From assembly GCF_000422385.1 (NCBI RefSeq), contig NZ_AULR01000001.1:248001-312000 (forward strand): a stretch of 64,000 nucleotides of DNA. Direction: 5' to 3'. Source of the DNA: Microbacterium indicum DSM 19969 (GTDB lineage: Bacteria > Actinomycetota > Actinomycetes > Actinomycetales > Microbacteriaceae). Below the pieces are notes generated by a model, which was not told the origin of the DNA, ran no database searches, and was given only the letters and a program-made list of their open reading frames with translations. The position numbers and the translations under genes were made by a program. Positions 1 to 8,082 of the stretch are shown in pieces (position 1 is the first letter of the stretch; every line of letters begins with the position of its first letter).

Positions 1-251
1 CGGGCCGCATGGCCGCCGCGTGGGTCATCACCCTCCCGGCCGCCGCGATCGTCGGCGGCATCTGCTGGGCGATCGCCCACGCCCTCGGCGGCATCGTCGG
101 CGTGCTCGTGGTCTTCGCGATCCTCGTCGGCCTCGCGCTGTTCATGTGGCTGCGCGCGAACGCGAAGCCCATCAACCCCGACAACGTCAACGAAGAGTGG
201 GACGGCGGCCTCGAGCCCGCCGCCGCGGACAACGGAAAGGTCGCCGCCTGA
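1..251 (+). CDS. C-terminal end of an inorganic phosphate transporter (PiT family), cut by the left edge
   Basis: The frame is open to the window edge, so only about the last 82 residues are present. They show two hydrophobic segments (AAAWVITLPAAAIVGGICWA and a second one ending FMWLRANAK), then a charged cytoplasmic tail rich in Asn, Glu and Ala. The AAWVITLPAAA segment followed by a final helix resembles the last membrane segments of PiT-family phosphate permeases. The stop TGA shares one base with the next ATG, so the two genes are probably co-transcribed. The family call rests on a short stretch; another multi-pass permease is possible. Confidence 0.6.
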   Translation, partial: GRMAAAWVITLPAAAIVGGICWAIAHALGGIVGVLVVFAILVGLALFMWLRANAKPINPDNVNEEWDGGLEPAAADNGKVAA

Positions 252-517
252 TGGACATCGATCTCCTCGGGATGCTGAACTCGCTCTGGCAGGTCGTCGT
301 CGTCGGCCTTCTGTTCGGCGCCGGCCTCCCCGCCCTCTTCGCGCTCGGCATGCGGTCGCTCGCGACCGTCCCCGCGGGTCACGTCGTGAACGGCGACGAG
401 CCCGTCCCCACCACCACGGCCGGGCGCATCGGCGCCATCGTGTGCTTCGGCCTCTGCGGCCTCGTCGCCCTCTTCGGCGTCGTGGTCATCGTCTTCGGCA
501 AGCAGATCTTCGGATAG
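251..517 (+). CDS. Small two-helix membrane protein
   Basis: An 88-residue protein whose start ATG overlaps the upstream stop codon by one base. It has two predicted membrane segments (about residues 13-35 and 62-84) joined by a polar loop, and no motif I recognise. The ATG at 251 is preferred over the longer reading from position 20, which is an out-of-frame shadow of the permease. Its place directly behind the phosphate permease suggests an accessory role in the membrane, but that is inference. Confidence 0.75.
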   Translation: MDIDLLGMLNSLWQVVVVGLLFGAGLPALFALGMRSLATVPAGHVVNGDEPVPTTTAGRIGAIVCFGLCGLVALFGVVVIVFGKQIFG

Positions 518-525
518 GAACCGAC

Positions 526-879
526 ATGACCTCCACCGATCAGGCGCCCTTCGGCGACGAGCAGGACGGCGCCGCCGCTCCCTCCGGCATCGCGGCGGTC
601 GTCGCGTGGCTGCGGCAGGGATACGCCGACGGCGTGCCCGCGCAGGACTACGTGCCGCTCCTCGAGGTGCTGCACCGCAAGCTCACCGACAGCGAGGTCG
701 ACTCCGTGACGCGCGAGCTCATCGCGAGCGACAACGCGCCGTTCACGGCGGACGACATCGCCGAGGCCACCCGCCGCCGCGTGCTCGAGCACCCGAGCGA
801 CGAGGACATCACCCGCGTCGCCGTGCGCCTCGTCGGCGCCGGCTGGCCGCTCGAGGGCTTCGCAGACCTCGAGAGCTGA
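526..879 (+). CDS. DUF3349 family protein
   Basis: A 117-residue soluble protein starting at the ATG at 526, 8 bases after the previous stop. The core (about residues 22-110) has the pattern VVAWLRQGYADGVPAQDYVP, then LTDSEVDSVTREL and a C-terminal DEDITRVAVRL segment. This matches the small helical DUF3349 family of actinobacteria (mycobacterial Rv0543c type). No enzymatic function is established for the family. It is the last gene of a three-gene rightward run and faces the YhgE-type gene across a strong inverted repeat. Confidence 0.8.
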   Translation: MTSTDQAPFGDEQDGAAAPSGIAAVVAWLRQGYADGVPAQDYVPLLEVLHRKLTDSEVDSVTRELIASDNAPFTADDIAEATRRRVLEHPSDEDITRVAVRLVGAGWPLEGFADLES

Positions 880-888
880 CGCGCACGA

Positions 889-932
889 CGAGAACGGCGC
901 CGGATCCCCGCGGGGATCCGGCGCCGTTCTCG
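889..932. terminator. 44-bp perfect palindrome between convergent genes
   Basis: The two 22-base arms are perfectly complementary with no spacer. It lies 9 bp after the DUF3349 stop and 4 bp before the end of the leftward YhgE-type gene, so it can end transcripts from both sides. There is no T-tract, as is common for actinobacterial terminators. Each arm contains one GGATCC. Confidence 0.8.
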
Positions 933-936
933 CGCG

Positions 937-3366
937 TCAGGCCAGCTGCAGCTCGGCGGGGAACCGCTGCCGCTCCTTGCGGCTCTTGAGCGTCGCGGCG
1001 AGCATCGTCGCCGCGAGCGCCGCGATGAGCCACCCGCTCAGGACCCCGACCGCCTGGGTGATGCCGATCGACCCGCCCGCGATGAGGGATCGGATCGCCT
1101 CTACCGTGTAGGTCATCGGCAGCAGCCCGTGCAGCGTCTGGAAGACCCCCGGCGTCGTCTGGATCGGGTAGGTCGCCCCCGCCGAGGCGAGCTGCAGCAC
1201 GATCATGATGAGGGCGATGAAGCGTCCCGGCGCCCCGAGGAGAGCCGTGAGGGCCTGGTTGATCGCATTGAAGGCGACGCCCGTGAGGAGCAGCATGCCG
1301 ACGAGGCCCGGGAGGTTCGAGACCTCGATGCCGAGGCCGAGGTGCACGACGGCGATCATCAGGAGGCCCTGCACGACGGCCATGATCGCGCCGGGCACGA
1401 AGCTCGCGAGGCCCGCGAGCCAGCCGGGCATGCGCGAGCGCAGCAGGCGCTCCCGCAGCGGCGGCATCATGAGGTAGAACGCGAGCGCCCCGACCCACAG
1501 GGCGAGCGACAGGAAGTAGGGCGCGAGGCCGTACCCGTACGCGGGCACCTCGTTGAGGCGCTGCGCGTCGATCGTGACGGGCTTCGACGCGGCGGACGCG
1601 GCCGTCTGGGCCTCGGAGTCGGTGTACGAGGGGACCTCGTCGACTCCCGACGCGAGGCCGTCGGCGAGGGTCGCGGATCCGTCGGCGAGCGTCCCGAGGC
1701 CGTCATCGAGCGTCTGCGCGCCGTCGGTCGCGGTCGTCGTGCCGTCGCTCAGCGTATTCGCGCCGTCGGCGAGCTGCTGGGCGGACGACGCGAGGGTCGC
1801 GGATCCGCTCGCGAGGCTGTCGGCGCCGGTCTTCGCGGTTCCGAGGCCCGTCGCGAGCGACGCCGCGCCGTCCGACACCTGCTGCGTACCCGACGCGAGG
1901 GCCGTCGCCCCGTCGGACGCCGTCGCGATGCCGTCGGCGAGCTCGCCGGACTTGCTCGCGAGCGTCGCGGCGCCGTCCGACACGGCTGTCGCACCGTCGG
2001 AGAGCTGCTTCGCACCCGCCGCCGCCTTGTCGGCGAGGCCCGTGACCTCATCGCCGAGCTCCTTCGCGATGTCGCGCAGCGAGGTGAGCCCCGTGCCGCT
2101 GTCGGACGATCCGACGAGGTCGGCCGCGTCCTGCCGCAGCTGGGCCGCGCTGTCCCCCGCCGCGGTCGTCGCGTCGGAGACGCTCGAGGCGCTCTGCGCG
2201 AGCTGGTCGATGAGCGACTTGCGCTCCTCGTCGGTCATCGAGTCGTACCCGCTCGCGAGGTCCGCGAGTCCGTCCGAGACGCTCGTCGCACCCGTCCCGA
2301 GGTCCGGGATCGAGCTCGCGAGGTCCCCCGCGCCGTCGAGCACGCTCTGCGCGTCGTCGAGCGCCTTCTGCGCACCGTCGACGATCGGCGTCATGCCGTC
2401 GACGAACTCATGCGCCGCGTCGGCGACGCCCGTCGCGGCGTCGCTCAGCTGGCCCGTCGCGTCCGAGACCTGCTCGGCGCCGTCGGCGAGCTTCTGCGTC
2501 TGCGCGGGCAGATCCGCCGTCTGGTCCTTCATCGTCGCGAGGCCGTCGGCGAGGCTCTGCGCGCCCGTCGCTGCCGAGGCCGCGCCCGAGGCGAGGGTCT
2601 GCGACCCCGTCGCGGCGTCGGCGATGCCGGAGTCGAGGCTCTGCGCGCCCGACGAGAGGGTCGCGGCGCCGTCGGCGAGCTGCTGGGCGCCCGACGCGAG
2701 AGTCGAGGATCCGCTCTCGAGCTGCGTGAGGCCGACGACGAGCTCGCCCGAGCCGTCGTGCGCCTGGTCGGCGCCGTCCTCGAGCTCGCCCGCCCCGTCG
2801 GCCGCGTCGGCCATCGAGCCGTGGATCGTCGTGAACCCCGCGTAGATGTTCTGCAGGTACTCGTCCGAGACCTTGCTCGCCAGGGCGTCCGAGACCGCCG
2901 TGCCGACCGTCGACGCCATGTTGCCGATGATCTGGTTCGCTGCGTCGTTCGTCGTGATCGTGAGCGTCGCCGACGTGGCCTTCGACGGGTCGTCGCCCGC
3001 CGCCGACACGGCGTCGGCGGAGAACGACTTCGGGATCTCGAGGGAGACGAGGAGGCTCCCGTCATCGAGGCCCGACTTCGCCTCGGACGCGCTCATCTCG
3101 ACCCACGAGAAGTTCGTGTCGGAGTCGGACTCCGTGAGGGTGTCGACGAGCTCGTCGCCGAGGTTGACCGTCTTGTCGCTCGCGGTCCCGCCCTCGTCCT
3201 CGTTCACGATCGCTGCCGTGATGGTGTCGAGGCGGTGGGTCGGATCCTCGTTCGACCACACGAGCGCTCCCGCGTAGATGAGCGGGACGATCGAGAGGGC
3301 GGCGATGACGACGAGGGTGAAGGGCTTGATCTCGAGCCCCTTCACCGCGCGGACGATGCTCTTCAT
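937..3366 (-). CDS. YhgE/Pip domain membrane protein with long repetitive extracellular region
   Basis: An 809-residue protein. An N-terminal membrane helix (about residues 17-38, FTLVVIAALSIVPLIYAGAL) is followed by the conserved IVNEDEGG motif of the YhgE/Pip family. From about residue 185 to 585 runs a long series of 7-11 residue repeats of the type LASGAQQLADGA, likely helical and outside the cell. The last 190 residues carry about five or six membrane helices of the ABC-2-like exporter fold. The family includes phage infection protein homologues and putative exporters of unknown substrate. The start at 3366 overlaps the TetR stop by 4 bases (ATGA), so the pair is one operon. A reading extended upstream to 3501 would run into the TetR gene and is rejected. 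Confidence 0.9.
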   Translation of the reverse strand: MKSIVRAVKGLEIKPFTLVVIAALSIVPLIYAGALVWSNEDPTHRLDTITAAIVNEDEGGTASDKTVNLGDELVDTLTESDSDTNFSWVEMSASEAKSGLDDGSLLVSLEIPKSFSADAVSAAGDDPSKATSATLTITTNDAANQIIGNMASTVGTAVSDALASKVSDEYLQNIYAGFTTIHGSMADAADGAGELEDGADQAHDGSGELVVGLTQLESGSSTLASGAQQLADGAATLSSGAQSLDSGIADAATGSQTLASGAASAATGAQSLADGLATMKDQTADLPAQTQKLADGAEQVSDATGQLSDAATGVADAAHEFVDGMTPIVDGAQKALDDAQSVLDGAGDLASSIPDLGTGATSVSDGLADLASGYDSMTDEERKSLIDQLAQSASSVSDATTAAGDSAAQLRQDAADLVGSSDSGTGLTSLRDIAKELGDEVTGLADKAAAGAKQLSDGATAVSDGAATLASKSGELADGIATASDGATALASGTQQVSDGAASLATGLGTAKTGADSLASGSATLASSAQQLADGANTLSDGTTTATDGAQTLDDGLGTLADGSATLADGLASGVDEVPSYTDSEAQTAASAASKPVTIDAQRLNEVPAYGYGLAPYFLSLALWVGALAFYLMMPPLRERLLRSRMPGWLAGLASFVPGAIMAVVQGLLMIAVVHLGLGIEVSNLPGLVGMLLLTGVAFNAINQALTALLGAPGRFIALIMIVLQLASAGATYPIQTTPGVFQTLHGLLPMTYTVEAIRSLIAGGSIGITQAVGVLSGWLIAALAATMLAATLKSRKERQRFPAELQLA

Positions 3367-3980
3367 GCGGCGGTCTCCAGCTGAGTCGCGGTGAGCGTTT
3401 CGGTTCCGGCCGCCTCGAGCAGCAGCACGGCGAGCTTCTCGGCGACGGTGTCGGCCGATTCGGTCCGATCCTCCGCCGAGATCCAGCGGATGACATGCCA
3501 CGCTGCGCCGGCCGCGAGGAACTCGGCGCGGTCCTGCGGCGTCGCGGGGCCCGGGCGATCGCGGATCGCGGTGCCCATGGGCGATCGGTCGAGGATCCTG
3601 TGCGTGACGTAGTCGGTCACGTCGGTCGCGAAGGCGATGCCGCCCGCGCCCCGCAGCACGCGGCGGTAGAAGGTCGCGTGCTGGTCGAGGCCCGCGACGA
3701 CCCTGTGCATCATCTCGCGCGCGAACTCGGCCCGCGGGACCGCCTCGTCGAGCTCGGTGCCGGCGCGGGCGAAGGTCGCCTCGACCCGCTCGAGCGTCGC
3801 GGCGCGCACGAGGGCGGGCAGGTCGCCGAAGTGCTGGTAGAGCGTCGGTCGGCTGACCCCGGCGGCGCTGACGACGTCCGTCACCGAGACGGCGCCGTCG
3901 CGCTCGTCGATCAGGTCGATCGTCGCGGCGATGAGCGCCGCGCGCGATCGCGCGGCGCGGGGATCCTCGTTCTCAGCCAT
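3363..3980 (-). CDS. TetR family transcriptional regulator
   Basis: A 205-residue protein with a typical TetR N-terminal DNA-binding domain: the helix-turn-helix is VSVTDVVSAAGVSRPTLYQH (about residues 35-54), followed by FGDLPALVRAA. The C-terminal ligand-binding half is variable and gives no ligand hint. It is the first gene of a two-gene operon with the YhgE-type protein. TetR regulators of this kind usually repress their own operon, and a short palindrome sits just upstream of the start codon. Inference: it senses a compound handled by the YhgE-like protein. Confidence 0.9.
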   Translation of the reverse strand: MAENEDPRAARSRAALIAATIDLIDERDGAVSVTDVVSAAGVSRPTLYQHFGDLPALVRAATLERVEATFARAGTELDEAVPRAEFAREMMHRVVAGLDQHATFYRRVLRGAGGIAFATDVTDYVTHRILDRSPMGTAIRDRPGPATPQDRAEFLAAGAAWHVIRWISAEDRTESADTVAEKLAVLLLEAAGTETLTATQLETAA

Positions 3981-3984
3981 GCGC

Positions 3985-3995
3985 TGTAATTTACA
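3985..3995. promoter_or_regulatory. Candidate TetR operator
   Basis: TGTAATTTACA is an 11-bp palindrome (TGTAA/TTACA arms) 5 bp upstream of the TetR start codon, in an unusually AT-rich patch of about 30 bp. Its position suits autorepression of the TetR-YhgE operon. Confidence 0.5.
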
Positions 3996-4019
3996 ACTGT
4001 TAAATAAGAATCGGCTGGA

Positions 4020-4043
4020 CGTCCCGGATCCCGCGCCGGGACG
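4020..4043 (-). terminator. Hairpin downstream of the NAD(P)-binding protein
   Basis: CGTCCCGG and CCGGGACG arms form an 8-bp stem with an 8-base loop, 23 bp after the end of the leftward gene that stops at 4066. No clear U-tract is visible. Confidence 0.5.
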
Positions 4044-4065
4044 GCGGACGCCCCGGCGCGCGGAA

Positions 4066-4713
4066 TCAGCGCTGCGCGACGGCGTCGGCGATCGGCGTCG
4101 CGCCGTCGCCGAACACGATCGTGCGCCCGATCGTCGAGTCGTCGGCGAGGACCGCCGCCGCGACGCCCGCGACGTTGCCGCGCGAGACGCGGCCGTCGCC
4201 CGGCGCCGCCGTCTCGATGAGGCCCGTCGGCTCGTCGAGCGTCAGCGGGCCGGGGCCGAGGATCGTCCAGTCGAGATCGGTGCCGCGCAGGTACTCGTCT
4301 GCCCGCGCCTTCGACTCGGCGTAGGCGAAGAACGAGTCGTCCTCGGGCACCCCGTGGTCGAGGCTCGCGCCGAGGTACGACACCATGACGTAGCGCGCGA
4401 CGCCGGCCTTCTCGGCCGCGTCCATCGAGCGGACCGCGGCGTCGAGGTCGACGGCGTAGGTGCGCTCGGGGCTGCCGCCGCCCGCGCCCGCCGACCAGAC
4501 GATCGCGTCGCTTCCCGCGAAGAGCGCGGCGAGGCGGTCGACGTCGAGCCCCTCGATGTCGGCGACGACGGCCGTCGCGCCCGTCGCGGCGACCTCGTCG
4601 GCGTGGTCCGGGTTGCGAATCACGCTCGTGACCTCGTCGCCGCGCTCCACCAGGATCGGGGCGAGCCGCAGCGCCACCTTGCCGTGTCCGCCGATGATCA
4701 GTACGCGAGCCAT
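4066..4713 (-). CDS. NAD(P)H-binding atypical short-chain dehydrogenase/epimerase family protein
   Basis: A 215-residue protein that begins with a Rossmann motif, VLIIGGHGKVALRLAPIL (GGxGxxG type, residues 4-21), and continues with VIRNPDH, DIEGLD and IVWSAGAGGG. This is the layout of the compact NAD(P)-binding oxidoreductases of the YwnB/NmrA-like group. There is a possible YxxxK pair (YAESK) at about residues 130-134. The substrate cannot be told from sequence. It is a single gene with its own downstream hairpin and is read toward the TetR operon. Confidence 0.8.
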   Translation of the reverse strand: MARVLIIGGHGKVALRLAPILVERGDEVTSVIRNPDHADEVAATGATAVVADIEGLDVDRLAALFAGSDAIVWSAGAGGGSPERTYAVDLDAAVRSMDAAEKAGVARYVMVSYLGASLDHGVPEDDSFFAYAESKARADEYLRGTDLDWTILGPGPLTLDEPTGLIETAAPGDGRVSRGNVAGVAAAVLADDSTIGRTIVFGDGATPIADAVAQR

Positions 4714-4780
4714 GTCATCTCCTCGAGTCGCAGAACAGTGTGCGTTTCCACGCTATCCGCGATCCCGAGGCGGCGGACCG

Positions 4781-5347
4781 TCATCGCGTGGATCCGCCCG
4801 CCGCCCTGATCTCCTCGAGCGCCGCGGCGCTCGGCCCGGGTGCGACGCCCGCGACGAGGTCAGTCAGCACCGTGACGGCGACGCCCTCGCGCAGGGCGTC
4901 GAGCGCGGAGGCTCGGACGCAGTGGTCGGTCGCGATGCCCACCACGTCGGCCTCGTCGACGCCCGCCGCGGCGAGGATCTGGGAGACGGTGGATCCGTCG
5001 TCGGCCGCGCCCTCGAACATCGAGTACGACGGAACGCCCTGGCCCTTCTTCACGTGATGCGTGACGGCCGAGGTGTCGAGCAGCGGGTCGTAGTCCGCGC
5101 CCTCCGCGCCGCCGACGCAGTGCACGGGCCAGGAGTCGACGAAGTCGGGCTCTGCGGCGAAGTGGCCCCCGTTGTCGTCGTCGCCGTGGTGCCAGTCGCG
5201 CGACGCGATGATCACGTCGTAGTCGCCCGCGTGCTCCGCGAGGAGCCGGCTGATCCCACGCGCGACGTCGTCTCCTCCGGCGACGCCGAGCGCGCCGCCC
5301 TCGGTGAAGTCGTTCTGGACGTCGACGATGAGGAGCGCACGGGTCAT
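4781..5347 (-). CDS. pncA: Nicotinamidase / isochorismatase-like hydrolase
   Basis: A 188-residue protein with the full set of PncA residues. The catalytic triad is Asp9 (in IVDVQNDF), Lys101 (KKGQG) and Cys143 (ATDHCVRASALDA). The metal-binding residues are Asp51, His53, His62 and His76 in SRDWHHGDDDNGGHF and DSWPVHC. The enzyme converts nicotinamide to nicotinate for NAD salvage in the cytosol. The length matches mycobacterial PncA. It is divergent from the peptide ABC operon, and its promoter region holds a 14-bp-stem hairpin. Confidence 0.92.
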   Translation of the reverse strand: MTRALLIVDVQNDFTEGGALGVAGGDDVARGISRLLAEHAGDYDVIIASRDWHHGDDDNGGHFAAEPDFVDSWPVHCVGGAEGADYDPLLDTSAVTHHVKKGQGVPSYSMFEGAADDGSTVSQILAAAGVDEADVVGIATDHCVRASALDALREGVAVTVLTDLVAGVAPGPSAAALEEIRAAGGSTR

Positions 5348-5361
5348 GGGGTCAGCCTAGG

Positions 5362-5399
5362 GCGCCGCGGATCCCGGCGCGCGACGGGATCCGCGGCGC
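5362..5399. repeat. Perfect 14-bp-arm inverted repeat in a divergent promoter region
   Basis: The arms GCGCCGCGGATCCC and GGGATCCGCGGCGC flank a 10-base spacer. The repeat lies between two divergent genes, so it is not placed like a terminator. It directly abuts the LacI-type operator at 5400. It could be a hairpin in the nicotinamidase leader or a protein-binding site. Confidence 0.6.
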
Positions 5400-5415
5400 T
5401 GTAAAACGCTTTACA
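5400..5415. promoter_or_regulatory. LacI-family operator upstream of the peptide-type ABC operon
   Basis: TGTAAAACGCTTTACA has TGTAAA/TTTACA arms around a CG-containing centre, the usual form of LacI/GalR-family operators. It is about 100 bp upstream of the solute-binding protein gene, and the same operon encodes a LacI regulator (10730-11737), so autoregulation of the operon is likely. A second, less regular AT-rich stretch follows directly. Confidence 0.65.
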
Positions 5416-5515
5416 TGAAATGTTTTGAGTGGGCGCGCGGGCGGTGCTTGACTGCCGCCCAGCACCAGGACACGACGGCACGAAGCCGCGCCGTCGTACT
5501 CGACGAGGAGGTCAT

Positions 5516-7075
5516 ATGTCCCGCCTGCGCTCACACAGGGCCCTTGCAATCACCGCGACGCTCGCGGCCGTCGGCATCGTCGCCGCTGGCTGCGCGTCGT
5601 CCAACCATCCGGACGCCTCGGGCGACGGATCCGGCGGCGGCACGCTCCGCATCGCGCTCGCCGCCCCGCCCACGAGCCTCGACCCCGCCAACATGGAGCA
5701 GTCGACGAGCCCGTTCGCCCAGCCCGCCTACGACGCGCTCATCCGCGTCGACGAGGACGGCACGCTCTCCCCCGGACTCGCGACCGAGTGGGGATTCACC
5801 GACGACGAGAACCGCGTCTTCGAGCTCACGGTGCGCGACGGGGTCACCTTCTCCGACGGCGCCGAGCTCGACGCCGACGCCGTCGTCGCGAACCTCGAGC
5901 ACCTCGACGAGGGGAACAGCAACGTCGCGGGCCTCGTGAACGGCGGCACCTACACCGCCGTCGACGACATGACGGTGCGCATCGAATGGGACGCGCCCCA
6001 CCCGCTCGCCGCGCAGGCCCTCACCCAGACCTGGGTCTCGGGCATGATGGCGTCGCCCGACGTGCTCGCCGACGACCCCGATTCGCTCGCGACCCAGACC
6101 GCGGGCGCCGGCCCCTACGAGCTCGACGCGGCGAACACGACGGCCGGCTCGACCTACACCTACACGGCCCGCGACGACTACGGGGACCCCGACCGGCAGA
6201 GCTGGGACGAGATCGTCATCACGGTCATGGACAACCCCGACCAGCGCCTCAACGCGCTGCGCACGGGCGAGATCGACTACATGGTCGGCGACCTGTCGAC
6301 GGCCGACTCGGCCGAGGCCGACGGCGTCCAGGTGCTCTACGCGCCGACGATCGTCTACGGCCTGAGCCTGCTCGACCGCGACGGCGCGCTCGACTCGCCG
6401 CTCCAGGACCTGCGCGTGCGCCAGGCCATCAACCACGCGCTCGACCGCGAGGGCATCGCCGAGGCGCTCCTCGGCGACTACGGATTCGCGACCGAGCAGA
6501 CCATCGTCCCCTCGGAGCCCGGGTACCTCGAGGATCACGAGGGGTACTGGTCGTACGACCCGGATCTGGCCCGCGAGCTCCTCACGGAGGCCGGGTACCC
6601 CGACGGGTTCACGCTGCCCGTCATCGCGTCGACGACGGCGACGGCCGCGCAGTTCGCGCAGATCTACGCGGGGCAGCTCGAGGAGGTCGGCATCACGCTC
6701 GAGCTCGACACGCGCCCCGGCCCCGACTACTTCGAGGCCATGACGAGCGGGACCTTCCCGGCCGCGGGGATCGGATACGGCTCGCAGCCCATGCCGATGG
6801 AGTACGACGGCCTCTTCGGGCCCGACGCGAGCTTCAACCCGCTCGGCGTCACGTCGCAGACGGTCCAGGACACCCTCGCCGAGGCGACCTCCATGCCGCA
6901 GGACGAGGCGGTCTCCCTGTACGAGGACATCAACCGGGAGATCATCGAGGACGCCTGGTACGCCCCCGTCGCCTTCGCCCCCGTCTTCTACTACGCGGCG
7001 GACACGATCGCCCCCACCGCAGTGACCGACGCCCGCCCGCAGGTGCCGCTCACCGAGCTGCAGCCCGCCGCCTGA
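5516..7075 (+). CDS. ABC transporter solute-binding lipoprotein, family 5 (peptide/nickel type)
   Basis: A 519-residue extracellular lipoprotein. The ATG at 5516 has a strong Shine-Dalgarno sequence (GAGGAG) just upstream and opens a signal peptide ending in the lipobox VAAGC (Cys at about residue 26). The mature part shows family 5 features: TLRIALAAPPTSLDPA, the YDALIRVDEDGTLSPGLA region, FELTVRDGVTFSDG and VRQAINHALDREGIAEA. It captures the substrate for the permeases encoded next. Family 5 proteins bind peptides but also oligosaccharides and other solutes. Because the operon carries a LacI regulator and an esterase, a non-peptide ligand is plausible. Confidence 0.93.
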   Translation: MSRLRSHRALAITATLAAVGIVAAGCASSNHPDASGDGSGGGTLRIALAAPPTSLDPANMEQSTSPFAQPAYDALIRVDEDGTLSPGLATEWGFTDDENRVFELTVRDGVTFSDGAELDADAVVANLEHLDEGNSNVAGLVNGGTYTAVDDMTVRIEWDAPHPLAAQALTQTWVSGMMASPDVLADDPDSLATQTAGAGPYELDAANTTAGSTYTYTARDDYGDPDRQSWDEIVITVMDNPDQRLNALRTGEIDYMVGDLSTADSAEADGVQVLYAPTIVYGLSLLDRDGALDSPLQDLRVRQAINHALDREGIAEALLGDYGFATEQTIVPSEPGYLEDHEGYWSYDPDLARELLTEAGYPDGFTLPVIASTTATAAQFAQIYAGQLEEVGITLELDTRPGPDYFEAMTSGTFPAAGIGYGSQPMPMEYDGLFGPDASFNPLGVTSQTVQDTLAEATSMPQDEAVSLYEDINREIIEDAWYAPVAFAPVFYYAADTIAPTAVTDARPQVPLTELQPAA

Positions 7076-7087
7076 CACCCGCCGCCC

Positions 7088-7119
7088 GCGCGCCGGGGTC
7101 TCGACGGACCCCGGCGCGC
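7088..7119 (+). terminator. Intra-operon hairpin after the binding-protein gene
   Basis: A 13-bp perfect stem (GCGCGCCGGGGTC paired with GACCCCGGCGCGC) with a 6-base loop, between the solute-binding protein and the first permease. Such hairpins commonly reduce read-through or stabilise the binding-protein message so that it exceeds that of the membrane components. Confidence 0.7.
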
Positions 7120-7140
7120 CCCACCCCGAGGAGCCCCCTC

Positions 7141-8082
7141 ATGCCGTTGCGACGCCTCGTCAACTGGCTCGTCATGAGCGTCATCCTGTTCTTCGTCATC
7201 TCGGCGCTGCTGTTCATCCTGGTGTCGCTGACGCCGGGCGACGCGGCCCGCGCGATCGTCGGGCCGCAGGCCTCGCAGGAGCGCTACCTCGAGGTGCGCT
7301 CGGCGCTCGGGCTCGACCTGCCCCTGTGGGAGCAGTACGGCCGCTGGCTCGGGGGCCTCCTCCGGGGCGACCTCGGCACCTCGGTCGTCAGCGGCGTCCC
7401 CGTGACGCAGATCCTCGCCGACCGCGTCGAGCCGACCCTCGCGCTCATGATCTGCACCTTCGTCCTGGCCTCGATCCTCGGCATCGTTCTCGGGGTCATC
7501 GGGGCCTCCCGCCCCGGCGCCGCCGGCAAGGCCGCCGACGTCGGAAGCGTGATCGGATCCGCCGTCCCGCCGTTCTGGATCGGCCTCGTGCTCGCGACGA
7601 TCTTCGCCGTCCAGCTGCGCTGGCTGCCCACGAGCGGGTACTCGCCCCTCGTCGACGGCTTCGTCCCCTGGCTGCAGCACATGATCCTGCCGCTCGTCAC
7701 GCTCACGATCGCGGGCACAGCCCTGCTCGCGAAGCAGACCCGCGACGCCGTGTCGGAGCAGCTCGCCCAGCCGTACATCGTCCTGCTCCGCGCGCACGGC
7801 GTGAGCGAGCGCCGGATCCTCTGGCGACACGCGCTGCGCGGCGCGGCCGTGCCCATCGTCACGGTCCTCGGCATGAAGATGATCGGGCTCACGAGCGGAA
7901 CGGTCCTCGTCGAGTCGGTCTTCGTGATCCCGGGCTTCGCGGGCTACTCCGTCAACGCGACGCTCCTCCACGACATCCCCGTCGTGCAGGCGATCACCCT
8001 CATCTTCACGATCGTCATCATCGTCACCAACCTCGTGATCGAGCTGCTGTACGCGCGCCTGAACGTCAAGGAGAACGCATGA
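7141..8082 (+). CDS. ABC transporter permease (DppB/OppB type)
   Basis: A 313-residue inner-membrane protein with six predicted helices. The N-terminal segment LFILVSLTPGDAARAIVG and the pattern LGLDLPLWEQYGRWLGGLLRGDLGTS are typical of DppB-type permeases. The cytoplasmic EAA-like loop lies around HGVSERRILWRHALRGAAVPIV, and the ESVFVIPGFAGY motif near the C-terminus also fits the family. The start is preceded by GAGGAG. It pairs with the permease domain of the next gene, which overlaps by 4 bases. Confidence 0.93.
   Translation: MPLRRLVNWLVMSVILFFVISALLFILVSLTPGDAARAIVGPQASQERYLEVRSALGLDLPLWEQYGRWLGGLLRGDLGTSVVSGVPVTQILADRVEPTLALMICTFVLASILGIVLGVIGASRPGAAGKAADVGSVIGSAVPPFWIGLVLATIFAVQLRWLPTSGYSPLVDGFVPWLQHMILPLVTLTIAGTALLAKQTRDAVSEQLAQPYIVLLRAHGVSERRILWRHALRGAAVPIVTVLGMKMIGLTSGTVLVESVFVIPGFAGYSVNATLLHDIPVVQAITLIFTIVIIVTNLVIELLYARLNVKENA

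Noticed and set aside
1700-2800. Regular short DNA repeats that might suggest a CRISPR or satellite array
   Set aside because: They encode the LASGAxxLADGA-type protein repeats of the YhgE-like protein; unit length varies and there are no unique spacers.
1129-3384. Plus-strand open frame of 751 codons opposite the YhgE-type gene
   Set aside because: It is Arg/Glu-rich low-complexity sequence produced by reading a GC-rich gene antisense, with no domain; the minus-strand frame has membrane helices and conserved motifs.
5531-7078. Minus-strand 515-codon frame opposite the solute-binding protein gene
   Set aside because: Valine/arginine/glycine-rich shadow translation; the plus strand has a signal peptide, lipobox and family 5 motifs.
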